Below, one piece after another: positions 15,002-23,318 of a stretch of DNA of 64,000 bases; within the stretch, counting starts at the first letter, position 1, and each line of letters begins with the position of its first letter. The notes beneath the pieces were generated by a model, which worked only from the letters and a program-made list of their open reading frames with translations, searched no databases and was not told the DNA's origin. Both the position numbers and the translations under genes were made by a program. The stretch is from Chromatiaceae bacterium (GTDB taxonomy: Bacteria; Pseudomonadota; Gammaproteobacteria; Chromatiales; Chromatiaceae): the NCBI GenBank assembly GCA_024235255.1, contig JACKMT010000004.1:496001-560000 (forward strand). The letters run 5' to 3'.

Positions 15002-17182
15002 ATGTCCGACAACAAGTGCCCTTTCCATCATAGCGCCGGCGGCGGCAAATCGAACCGGGAGTGGTGGCCAAACCGGCTGCGTCTGGAGATCCTGCGTCAG
15101 CACTCTTCCAAATCCAACCCGATGGACGCGGGTTTCAACTACGCCGAAGCGTTCAAAAGCCTGGACCTCGACGCGGTAAAGCGGGACCTGAATGCGCTGA
15201 TGACCGACTCGCAGGAGTGGTGGCCGGCCGACTACGGTCACTATGGACCCTTCTTTATCCGTATGGCATGGCACAGCGCCGGGACCTACCGCACCAGCGA
15301 CGGCCGCGGCGGGGCCGGGACCGGCAACCAGCGCTTTGCGCCAATCAACAGCTGGCCCGACAATGTCAATCTCGACAAGGCGCGCCGGCTGCTGTGGCCG
15401 ATCAAGCAGAAGTACGGCCGTAAAATATCCTGGGCCGACCTGCTGATACTGACCGGCAACGTCGCGTTGGAGTCGATGGGATTCAAGACCTTCGGTTTCG
15501 CCGGCGGCCGTGAGGATATATGGGAGCCGGAGCAGGATATCTACTGGGGCAACGAGGATAGCTGGCTGGAGGACAAGCGTTACTCCGGCGACCACGAGGC
15601 GCTGGAAAACCCGCTCGCGGCCGTTCAGATGGGGCTGATCTACGTGAATCCGGAAGGACCGAACGGTGAACCCGACCCGATCGCTTCCGGCCGCGACGTG
15701 CGCGAAACATTCGCGCGCATGGCGATGAACGACGAGGAGACGGTGGCCCTCACCTGCGGCGGACACACCTTCGGCAAATGCCACGGCGCCGGCGATGCGG
15801 CGCTGGTCGGACCCGAGCCGGAGGCAGCCGCCATCGAGCAGCAGGGCCTTGGCTGGAAGAGCAGCTACGGCAGCGGCAAAGGCGGCGACCAGATCGGCAG
15901 CGGCCTGGAGGGTGCCTGGACGCCGACTCCGACGCAGTGGGATAACAGTTATCTGGATATGCTGTTCGGCAACGAGTGGGAGCTGACCAAGAGCCCGGCA
16001 GGTGCCTGGCAGTGGACGCCGAAAGCCGCGACTGAGCGCAATCAGGCGCCGGCCGCCGACGACGCGTCGAAGCGGGTGCCGATCATCATGACCACTGCGG
16101 ATATGTCGATGCGTATGGACCCGGCCTACGAAAAGATTGCGCGGCGATTCCAGCAGAACCCGGATCAGTTCGCGGATGCATTTGCCCGCGCTTGGTTCAA
16201 ACTGACCCATCGCGATATGGGGCCGCGCGCACGCTATCTCGGCCCGGAGGTTCCCGCGGAAGCGCTGATCTGGCAGGACCCGATCCCGGCGGTCGATCAT
16301 AAACTGATCAATGACAAGGATGTTGCGAAGCTGAAAAAAGAGGTCATCCGTTCCGGTCTCTCTGTCTCCGAACTGGTTTCGACCGCCTGGGCTTCCGCCG
16401 CCACCTTCCGCGGCTCCGATATGCGCGGCGGCGCCAACGGTGCCCGCATCCGGTTGGCGCCGCAGAAGGATTGGGAGGTCAACCAGCCGGAGCGGCTGGC
16501 GAAAGTGCTGAAGGTGCTCGAGGCCGTTCAGCGCGAGTTCAACAGTGCACAGTCCAAAAGCAAGCGAGTCTCGCTGGCAGACCTGATCGTGTTGGCCGGT
16601 TGCGCCGGTGTGGAGAAAGCTGCGAAGCGCGCCGGTCACGATATAGCGGTGCCGTTCTCACCCGGCCGCATGGATGCCACGCAGGCGCAGACCGATGTCG
16701 ACTCCTTCGCCGTGCTTGAACCGGTCGCGGACGGTTTCCGTAACTATCAGAAAGCAAAATACGCCGTCCCGGCCGAGGAGCTGCTGGTGGATCAGGCGCA
16801 ACTGCTGACGCTGACGCCGCCGGAGATGACGGTGCTGGTCGGCGGCATGCGCGTACTGGACACAGGTTTCGGACAGAGCGGGCTGGGTCGCTTCACCGAT
16901 CGCCCGGAGACGTTGAGCAACGATTTCTTCGTCAATCTGCTCGATATGGGTGTCAGCTGGAAAGCGGTTTCCGAAGATCAGGATCTATTCGAAGGCAGCG
17001 ACCGTAAAACCGGCGCAGCGAAATGGCGCGGCACGCGTGCCGACCTCATCTTCGGCTCGAACTCGGAGCTGCGTGCGCTGGCCGAGGTTTACGCCAGCGC
17101 AGACGCACAGCAGAAGTTTGTGCAGGATTTTGCGGCAGCCTGGAACAAGGTGATGAACCTCGATCGTTTCGATCTCGCCTGA
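15002..17182 (+). CDS. katG: Catalase-peroxidase
   Basis: A 726-aa bifunctional heme enzyme that removes H2O2 as catalase and as broad peroxidase. The distal RMAWHSAGTYR (residues ~86-96) supplies Arg, Trp and His. GLIYVNPEGPNG supplies the Tyr and RMAMNDEE the Met of the Met-Tyr-Trp adduct needed for catalase activity. TCGGHTFGKCHGAG (~250-262) holds the proximal heme His, and FKLTHRDMGP the mobile Arg region. The second, heme-less peroxidase-like half is complete. The ATG at 15002 was chosen because AGGAGG precedes it; an upstream ATG at 14978 is in frame but poor. Monocistronic, with its own terminator. Confidence 0.98.
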   Translation: MSDNKCPFHHSAGGGKSNREWWPNRLRLEILRQHSSKSNPMDAGFNYAEAFKSLDLDAVKRDLNALMTDSQEWWPADYGHYGPFFIRMAWHSAGTYRTSDGRGGAGTGNQRFAPINSWPDNVNLDKARRLLWPIKQKYGRKISWADLLILTGNVALESMGFKTFGFAGGREDIWEPEQDIYWGNEDSWLEDKRYSGDHEALENPLAAVQMGLIYVNPEGPNGEPDPIASGRDVRETFARMAMNDEETVALTCGGHTFGKCHGAGDAALVGPEPEAAAIEQQGLGWKSSYGSGKGGDQIGSGLEGAWTPTPTQWDNSYLDMLFGNEWELTKSPAGAWQWTPKAATERNQAPAADDASKRVPIIMTTADMSMRMDPAYEKIARRFQQNPDQFADAFARAWFKLTHRDMGPRARYLGPEVPAEALIWQDPIPAVDHKLINDKDVAKLKKEVIRSGLSVSELVSTAWASAATFRGSDMRGGANGARIRLAPQKDWEVNQPERLAKVLKVLEAVQREFNSAQSKSKRVSLADLIVLAGCAGVEKAAKRAGHDIAVPFSPGRMDATQAQTDVDSFAVLEPVADGFRNYQKAKYAVPAEELLVDQAQLLTLTPPEMTVLVGGMRVLDTGFGQSGLGRFTDRPETLSNDFFVNLLDMGVSWKAVSEDQDLFEGSDRKTGAAKWRGTRADLIFGSNSELRALAEVYASADAQQKFVQDFAAAWNKVMNLDRFDLA

Positions 17183-17256
17183 TCGCTGCATAAAGAGTCG
17201 TGGAGCGCTTCGCACGTCAGCTTCCAAGATTCGTTGATGCAGTAAACAATAAACAG

Positions 17257-17292
17257 GCGCCGTTTCGGATGAGTCCGAGACGGCGCTTTTTT
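17257..17292 (+). terminator. Strong Rho-independent terminator of katG
   Basis: A 13-bp GC-rich stem (GCGCCGTTTCGGA / TCCGAGACGGCGC, one G-T pair, TGAG loop) followed directly by six T, about 75 nt after the katG stop. Confidence 0.92.
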
Positions 17293-17373
17293 GCGATTAT
17301 CAGGGGGTGGTGACAAACTGTGAATCGTTAACGTTAGTGTTTGTCGCCGACCTGCCTTTGTTCTTTTTGTTAT

Positions 17374-17420
17374 TGGCGGTCATTTGCCGTGTTGGATGAC
17401 GGCATTTTACTGCCGCCAAA
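17374..17420. repeat. Inverted repeat at the left edge of the defence island
   Basis: TTGGCGG (17374) pairs with CCGCCAA (17414), and inside it TTTGCCG can pair with CGGCATT, making a two-step dyad of about 47 bp. It lies between the katG terminator and the first restriction gene, and may be a boundary element, a regulator site or a second terminator. No matching copy was found at the right edge. Confidence 0.4.
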
Positions 17421-18304
17421 TGTCTGCTAGATTCGCAAAATCAGGAATCTAGCGGTGGTATCGGATGCCCCAAAAAGAACAACAAGCGCGCGCTACGATA
17501 GACCGGTTGCTGGAGCAGGCCGGCTGGTATCTGTGTGACGCCAACGAGGCGAATATCCACTCTCACCGGGGTGTCGCTGTTAGAGAGTTCCCATTGCTAA
17601 GCGGTCATGGGTTTGCGGATTATCTGCTCTACGTGGATGGTGCCGCCGCAGGCATCATCGAAGCGAAGAAAGAAGGGCATACCCTAAGCGGCGTGGAGAT
17701 GCAGGCGGATAAGTACGCTCAGGGGCTGCCTGCGGCTTTGCCTGCCTGGATTCGCCCGCTTCCGTTCGCTTACCAGAGCACTGGGGCAGAGACCCGCTTC
17801 ACCAACGGTCTGGACCCGCAGCCCCGTGCGCGTTCGGTTTTTGCGTTTCACAAACCGGAACGGCTGGCAGCGCAACTGGGGAGCCATCCAGGGCAGGTGA
17901 GGGAGCTATTCTCGTTTCCGGAAACCTTTCTCTCCCGCCTGCAAGCCATGCCGTCCCTGATCGAAGTGGGCCTCTGGCCCGCCCAGATCAAGACCATCAC
18001 CAACCTGGAGAAGTCCCTGCGCGAAAACCGTCACCGCGCGCTGATCCAGATGGCCACCGGCTCCGGCAAGACCTTCACCGCCATCAGCTTTATTTACCGG
18101 CTGATCAAGTTCGCCGGCGCCCGCTGGGTGCTATTCCTGGTGGACCACGGCAACCTGGGCGACCAGACCCTCAAGGAGTTCCAGCAGTACGCCTCGCCCT
18201 ACAACAACTTCAAGTTCAGCGAGGAGTATGCCGTACAGGGAAGTGCAAATGCCGCGAGAGGGCAGGAGCCCGAAGCGGCCAACCTCTGGGCGCAGGTGCT
18301 CGAC

Positions 18305-18379
18305 AAATTTGCCGGGAGCAAATTTGGTCGCACGTCAGTGCGCCGCGAAGCGCGGAGTGCCATGGATGGCGCGAAACAA
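18305..18379 (+). repeat. In-frame 75-nt insertion made of four hairpins (copy A)
   Basis: Inserted between the codons for QVLD and YFDAYLIGLTATP, which are adjacent in normal HsdR. Four stems follow one another: AAATTTGC/GCAAATTT (8 bp), CGCAC/GTGCG (5 bp), CCGCG/CGCGG (5 bp) and GTGCCAT/ATGGCGC (7 bp with one G-T pair). Length is a multiple of three, so the frame stays open. It matches copy B in length, stem order and parts of the sequence. Confidence 0.75.
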
Positions 18380-18592
18380 TACTTCGACGCCTACCTGATC
18401 GGCCTGACCGCCACGCCCAACAAGCAGACCTTCGGCTTCTTCCACCAGAACCTGGTCATGGAATACCCCCACGAGCAGGCCGTGGCGGACGGCGTCAACG
18501 TCAACTACGACGTCTACCGCATCAAGACCCGGATCACCGAGGGCGGTTCCAGGGTCGAGGCCGGCTACTACGTCGAACAGCAGGATCGCGAC

Positions 18593-18667
18593 AAATTGGC
18601 AGGACAGCCGATTTGGACGCACGTAGTGCGCCCGAAGGGGGCTGGCACAGGAATGTGCCAGCATCAA
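18593..18667 (+). repeat. In-frame 75-nt insertion made of four hairpins (copy B)
   Basis: Same length as copy A and the same order of stems: AAATTGGC/GCCGATTT (8 bp with one G-T pair), CGCAC/GTGCG (5 bp), CCC/GGG (3 bp) and GCTGGCACA/TGTGCCAGC (9 bp, perfect). Stems differ in sequence from copy A yet remain paired, so pairing seems conserved. It begins, like copy A, right after a GAC codon with AAATT. Confidence 0.72.
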
Positions 18668-19068
18668 ACCCGCGAAAAACGCTGGCAGCAGCTGGACGAA
18701 GACCTGAACTACGAGGCCAAACAGCTCGACCGCGACGTGGTCACCACGGACCAGATCCGCACCGTCGTACGCGTCTTCCGCGACAAGCTTTTCAGCGAGA
18801 TCTTCCCCGGCCGCACCGAGGTCCCCAAGACCCTGTTCTTCGCCAAGGGTGAGGCGGAAGAAGACGAACATCCAGTGAATGTTCACCCCGCCGCGGAGTT
18901 TCGAGCGGAGCGAGACGCGAGGGTGAAGAAGGTGATCGCCACCGGCATCCCAGTGGTGGAAGTCATCATGTTCATGTGCGACGTCAAATCGCGCAGCTTC
19001 TTCGAGCAGATGAAAGGCTGGGGCATGCGTTCTGAGGTCACGTTTACACCGATGGGGGTGTTAGCAGC

Positions 19069-21879
19069 ATGACCCAAACAGAAACCCAAACACGCAAGGA
19101 ACTTATTGACAAGCAGCTACAATTCGCAGGCTGGGATCTCAATGATCGCACCCAAGTCGTCGAAGAGTTCGATATCAAAGTAGGTCTGCCGGAGGGCATC
19201 CAGGAACCGCGTACCAAATACGAAGGCCATCAATTCAGCGATTACGTGCTGATGGGGAAAAACGGCAAACCGCTGGCGGTGGTAGAAGCCAAGAAAACCA
19301 ACAAAGACGCCGCCCTTGGCCGCGAACAAGCCAAACAATACTGCTACAACATTCAAAAAGAACAGGGCGGCGAGCTGCCTTTCTGCTTTTACACCAACGG
19401 TCTTGAAACTTACTTCTGGGACCTGGACAACTATCCGCCACGTAAAGTTGTGGGCTTCCCAACCCGTGACGACCTCGAACGCTTCCAATACATCCGCCGC
19501 AACCGCAAGCCGCTCACGCAGGAACTTATCAACACTTCGATTGCAGGTCGTGATTATCAGATCCGCGCCATCCGTGCAGTTCTTGAAGGCATCGAACAGA
19601 AAAAGCGCGATTTCCTGCTGGTGATGGCCACCGGCACCGGCAAGACCCGCACCTGCATCGCGATGGTCGATGCCCTGATGCGCGCCAGTCATGCCGAGAA
19701 GGTGCTGTTCCTGGTGGATCGCATTGCGTTGCGCGAACAGGCGCTTGCTGCATTTAAAGAGCATCTCCCCCATGAACCACGCTGGCCCAACGTCGGCGAA
19801 AAGCTCATCACCAAGGATCGCCGCATTTATGTGTCGACCTATCCCACCATGCTCAACATCATTCGGGATGAGTCTCAGCATCTGTCGCCGCACTTTTTTG
19901 ATTTTATTGTGATCGATGAAAGCCACCGCTCCATCTACAACACCTACGGTGAGGTGCTCGATTACTTTAAGACCATCACCCTGGGCCTGACGGCAACACC
20001 CACCGACATCATCGATCACAACACCTTCCAGCTCTTCCACTGCGAAGACGGCCTGCCCACCTTTGCCTACACCTTCGAAGAGGCGGTCAACAACCTGCCG
20101 CCTTACCTGTGCAGCTTCCAGGTCATGAAGATCCAGACCAGATTCCAGATGGAGGGCATCAGCAAACGCACCATCTCGCTGGAAGATCAGAAAAAATTGC
20201 TGCTCGAAGGCAAGGAAATCGAGGAGATCAACTTCGAAGGTTCGCAGCTGGAAAAGCAGGTTATCAACAAGGGCACCAACACCCTCATCGTCAAGGAGTT
20301 CATGGAGGAGTGCATCAAGGACGCCAATGGCGTGCTGCCGGGCAAGACCATCTTTTTCTGTTCCACCAAGGCCCATGCGCGCCGCATCGAAGAGATCTTC
20401 GACAAGCTTTATCCGCAATACAAAGGCGAGCTGGCCAAGGTACTGGTCTCGGACGATACGCGCGTCTACGGCAAGGGTGGCCTGCTCGACCAGTTCACCA
20501 ACAACGACATGCCCCGTGTCGCCATCAGTGTGGATATGATGGATACCGGCATCGACGTGCGCGAGATCGTCAATCTCGTCTTTGCAAAACCGGTCTACTC
20601 CTACACCAAGTTCTGGCAGATGATCGGTCGCGGCACCCGGCTGCTCGAATCCAAAAAGATCAGACCCTGGTGCACGGAAAAAGACGTGTTCCTGATTCTC
20701 GATTGCTGGGACAACTTCGAATACTTCAAGCTCCAGCCCAAGGGCAAAGAGCTTAAACCGCAACTGCCTTTGCCGGTGCGCCTGGTCGGACTGCGCCTCG
20801 ACAAGATCGAAAAGGCCATCGACAGTGGCCATCCGGACATAGCCGAACGCGAAATCACCAAACTACGCCAGCAGATAGCAGAGCTGCCCCAGGGCTCGGT
20901 CGTCATCAAAGAGGCGGCCACTGCACTCGATCGCCTTAAGGAAGAAAACTTCTGGATAACCCTCAGCCACGACCGGCTCGAATTCCTGCGCACAGAGATC
21001 AAACCCTTGTTTCGCACGGTATCCGAAGCAGACTTCAAGGCCATGCGCTTCGAACGTGATCTGTTGGAATATTCGTTGGCCAAACTGAGCGAAGAAAAGG
21101 AAAAGGCCGAAACCCTCAAGGAAGGCATCGTCGAACAGATCAGCGAGCTGCCGCTCAGCGTCAACTTCGTCAAAACAGAAGAAGCGCTGATCCGTGCCGC
21201 ACAGACCAGTCACTATTGGGCCAAGACTAACCCCATCGAGCTTGAGGATGCGCTGGACGAGTTGACTGCCAGGCTCGGCCCGCTGATGAAGTTCCGCGAG
21301 CAGAACACCGGCCCCGGCCCCGTTCATCTCGATCTGACCGACACGCTGCACAACAAGGAATGGGTGGAATTCGGCCCGCAACATGAAGCGGTCAGTATCA
21401 GCCGCTACCGCGAAATGGTCGAGGCCCTGATTGCCGAATTGACCGAGCACAACCCCATCCTGCTGAAGATCAAGAACGGTGATGCGGTCACGCCAGACGA
21501 AGCTCAGGCGCTGGCCGAACTACTGCACAATGAGCACCCCCACATCACTGAAGACCTATTGCGTCAGGTGTACAAGAACCGCAAGGCGAGTTTCATCCAG
21601 TTCATTCGCCACATCCTCGGCATCGAGATACTGAAAAGCTTCCCGGAAACCGTCAGCGAGGCCTTCGATCAGTTCATCGGCCAACACAGCAACCTCAGCA
21701 GCCGTCAGCTGGAGTTTCTCAAGCTGTTGAAAAACTTCATCGTCGAACGCGAGAAGGTTGAAAAGCGGGACCTGATCAACGCGCCGTTTACCGTCATTCA
21801 CCCGCAGGGGATACGTGGTGTCTTCAGCGCATCCGAGATTAACGAAATACTTCAGCTCACCGAAAGCCTGGCGGCCTGA
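19069..21879 (+). CDS. hsdR: Type I restriction endonuclease subunit R
   Basis: A 936-aa motor-nuclease of the EcoEI/EcoAI type that translocates DNA and cleaves unmodified DNA together with HsdM and HsdS. The nuclease site is SDYVLM (D, ~57) with VVEAKK (~72-76). The helicase motifs are VMATGTGKT (~184), IDESHRS (~282), GLTATPTD, FFCSTKAHARRI, DTGIDVREIV and QMIGRGTRLL (~516). The C-terminal ~150 residues match the EcoEI R C-terminal domain that docks to the methylase. The ATG overlaps the stop of the degenerate hsdR upstream (ATGA), so expression may depend on that older transcript. All motifs look intact. Confidence 0.96.
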   Translation: MTQTETQTRKELIDKQLQFAGWDLNDRTQVVEEFDIKVGLPEGIQEPRTKYEGHQFSDYVLMGKNGKPLAVVEAKKTNKDAALGREQAKQYCYNIQKEQGGELPFCFYTNGLETYFWDLDNYPPRKVVGFPTRDDLERFQYIRRNRKPLTQELINTSIAGRDYQIRAIRAVLEGIEQKKRDFLLVMATGTGKTRTCIAMVDALMRASHAEKVLFLVDRIALREQALAAFKEHLPHEPRWPNVGEKLITKDRRIYVSTYPTMLNIIRDESQHLSPHFFDFIVIDESHRSIYNTYGEVLDYFKTITLGLTATPTDIIDHNTFQLFHCEDGLPTFAYTFEEAVNNLPPYLCSFQVMKIQTRFQMEGISKRTISLEDQKKLLLEGKEIEEINFEGSQLEKQVINKGTNTLIVKEFMEECIKDANGVLPGKTIFFCSTKAHARRIEEIFDKLYPQYKGELAKVLVSDDTRVYGKGGLLDQFTNNDMPRVAISVDMMDTGIDVREIVNLVFAKPVYSYTKFWQMIGRGTRLLESKKIRPWCTEKDVFLILDCWDNFEYFKLQPKGKELKPQLPLPVRLVGLRLDKIEKAIDSGHPDIAEREITKLRQQIAELPQGSVVIKEAATALDRLKEENFWITLSHDRLEFLRTEIKPLFRTVSEADFKAMRFERDLLEYSLAKLSEEKEKAETLKEGIVEQISELPLSVNFVKTEEALIRAAQTSHYWAKTNPIELEDALDELTARLGPLMKFREQNTGPGPVHLDLTDTLHNKEWVEFGPQHEAVSISRYREMVEALIAELTEHNPILLKIKNGDAVTPDEAQALAELLHNEHPHITEDLLRQVYKNRKASFIQFIRHILGIEILKSFPETVSEAFDQFIGQHSNLSSRQLEFLKLLKNFIVEREKVEKRDLINAPFTVIHPQGIRGVFSASEINEILQLTESLAA

Positions 21880-21960
21880 TGGCTATTCACCACGAAAGAC
21901 ACGAAATGGGTAACAGAGACTATTTTCCGGGTGTCGGGAAAATGGTCAGGAGGAATTGCC

Positions 21961-22824
21961 ATGGATAAGACATCTGTACAGAAATTGACGAACCAGTTTG
22001 ATGGCTTGAACCAGTCCATCCCGGATGAAGGGATTGAATTCTGGTTCGCCCGCGATCTGATGGAACCGCTGGGGTATGTCCGCTGGGAAAACTTCCAGAC
22101 CGCCATCAGCCGGGCGATTGAATCTTGCGAAACAACGGGTTATGACCCAAGCGATCATTTTCGTGGCGTCACGAAAATGATCGGGATCGGCAAGGGCGGG
22201 CAGCGTCCGGTCGATGACATCATGCTCACCCGCTACGCCTGTTATCTCATTGCCCAGAACGGTGACCCACGCAAGGAACCGATCGCCTTTGCCCAAAGCT
22301 ATTTCGCCATCCAGACCCGCAAACAGGAACTGATCGAAGACCGTATGCGCCTTCTGGCCAGGCTGGATGCCCGTGAGCGGCTGCGGGAATCGGAAAAAAC
22401 GCTCTCCCAGAACATCTATGAACGGGGTGTGGATGATGCGGGATTCGGTCGAATCCGTTCCAGGGGGGATGCGGCGCTTTTCGGTGGCCACACCACCCGT
22501 GTGATGAAAGACCGCTACGGCATTACCAAAACCCGACCCCTGGCTGATTTTCTGCCGACCCTGACGATTGCCGCTAAAAACCTGGCCACCGAGATGACCA
22601 ACCACAACGTGCAGCAGGAAGACTTGCGGGGCGAGCACGCCATCACCTGCGAACATGTGCAAAACAACGAGAGCGTGCGCGACATGCTCGGCCAGCGCGG
22701 CATCAAGCCAGAAAGACTACCGCCGGAAGAAGACATCAAGAAGCTGGAGCGCAGAGTCAAGACTGAAGAAAAGAAACTTGTCAAACAATCCGGCAAGCTG
22801 CCTGAGCCGAAGCAAGAAGAATGA
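21961..22824 (+). CDS. dinD: DNA damage-inducible protein D (DinD)
   Basis: A 287-aa DinD homologue (E. coli DinD is about 274 aa), starting at the ATG at 21961 after AGGAGGAATTGCC. An N-terminal BRO-like domain (WFARDLMEPLGYVRWENFQ) is followed by the DinD-typical YACYLIAQNGDPRKEPIAFAQSYFA and AALFGGHTTRVMKDRYGI. E. coli DinD binds RecA filaments and inhibits them; here it sits between hsdR and hsdM, an arrangement seen in other type I loci. It may limit SOS or recombination when restriction cuts the chromosome, which is inference. No LexA box was recognised upstream. Confidence 0.9.
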   Translation: MDKTSVQKLTNQFDGLNQSIPDEGIEFWFARDLMEPLGYVRWENFQTAISRAIESCETTGYDPSDHFRGVTKMIGIGKGGQRPVDDIMLTRYACYLIAQNGDPRKEPIAFAQSYFAIQTRKQELIEDRMRLLARLDARERLRESEKTLSQNIYERGVDDAGFGRIRSRGDAALFGGHTTRVMKDRYGITKTRPLADFLPTLTIAAKNLATEMTNHNVQQEDLRGEHAITCEHVQNNESVRDMLGQRGIKPERLPPEEDIKKLERRVKTEEKKLVKQSGKLPEPKQEE

Positions 22825-22851
22825 ACCACGGAAAACACGGATGACACGGAA
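22822..22851 (+). repeat. Direct repeat, left copy, flanking the GxxExxY gene
   Basis: Begins at the dinD stop codon with TGAACCACGGAAAACACGGA and continues through GACACGGAA. A near-identical copy begins at the stop codon of the GxxExxY gene (23227). A related but weaker CACCACGAAAGACACGAAA lies at 21889 after hsdR. Confidence 0.75.
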
Positions 22852-23229
22852 ATGAGTCAGTTGCTATTTGAGGAAGAGACTTTTGCCATACGCGGCGCTG
22901 TCTTCGAAGTTTACCGCGAGATGGGTTCCGGTTTCCTGGAGCCGGTATATCAGGAATGTCTCGAAAAGGAGCTTGCCTCAAGAGGCATTCCGTTCATCTC
23001 TCAGCCGGAATTGAATTTGAGTTATAAAAGCAGACCGCTGAAACAAACCTACAGGCCGGATTTCATCGGTTACGAACAAATCATCATCGAGCTGAAAGCG
23101 GTGAAGGCCATCGCCCCGGAACATAAGGCGCAGGTGTTGAATTATCTGAAGGCGACGAATCTGAGACTCGGACTGCTGGTCAACTTCGGCAGCCATCCGA
23201 AGGCACAAATTGAAAGACTGGTTCTATGA
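22852..23229 (+). CDS. GxxExxY family protein
   Basis: A 125-aa protein of the GxxExxY family, named for the motif seen here as GSGFLEPVYQECLEKEL (residues ~24-40). Later motifs are FRPDF-like (YRPDFIGYEQIIIELKAVKAI) and a C-terminal NYLKATNLRLGLLVNFG. The D...ELK arrangement (PDF, IIELKA) is that of a PD-(D/E)XK-type nuclease fold, but activity is not established. The gene is flanked by direct repeats of an ACACGGAA type that commonly accompany this family, so it looks like a mobile cassette inserted between dinD and hsdM. Same strand as the R-M genes. Confidence 0.9.
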   Translation: MSQLLFEEETFAIRGAVFEVYREMGSGFLEPVYQECLEKELASRGIPFISQPELNLSYKSRPLKQTYRPDFIGYEQIIIELKAVKAIAPEHKAQVLNYLKATNLRLGLLVNFGSHPKAQIERLVL

Positions 23230-23301
23230 ACCACGGAAAAAACAGAATGACACGGAATAATGGCGTTTTTATTTTCCGTGTGCTCCGTGCATTCCGTGGT
23301 T
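23227..23301 (+). repeat. Direct repeat (right copy) within an inverted-repeat unit before hsdM
   Basis: Starts at the GxxExxY stop with TGAACCACGGAA and repeats the left copy up to GACACGGAA, then ends at 23292-23301 with TTCCGTGGTT, the reverse complement of its own start AACCACGGAA (23229-23238). The unit can therefore fold as a hairpin of about 73 nt and contains further CCGTG repeats. Confidence 0.7.
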
Positions 23302-23318
23302 AACAAAGGAAAATTATC

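Larger units (their letters stand above)
17465..19072 (+). pseudogene. Degenerate type I restriction HsdR (EcoEI-type) with catalytic-core deletions
   Basis: An open frame of 535 codons that starts as a normal HsdR: the nuclease D...EAK pair (FADYLLYV, GIIEAKKEG) and Walker A (MATGSGKTFTA) are intact, then GLTATPNKQTFGFF. The stretch carrying the DEAD/DEAH box between KFSEEYAVQ and ANLWAQVLD is missing, replaced by about 13 unrelated residues. Two 25-residue insertions follow (18305-18379, 18593-18667). After LFFAKG the helicase part is again deleted, and the last motifs have decayed (TGIPV for TGTDV, MKGWGMR for MKGRGVR). Length is half that of the family. No frameshift or stop interrupts it, and its TGA overlaps the ATG of the intact hsdR. 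Best read as a decayed older system; an expressed truncated protein cannot be excluded. Confidence 0.85.

Noticed and set aside
14972..16639. Long minus-strand open frame over katG (555 codons)
   Set aside because: Shadow of katG; no start context and no recognisable domain.
19117..20832. Long minus-strand open frame over hsdR (571 codons)
   Set aside because: Antisense of a gene with all catalytic motifs intact; no protein features.
22822..23301. CRISPR array suggested by repeats around the GxxExxY gene
   Set aside because: Only two full repeats separated by a gene, no spacers of regular length and no cas genes.
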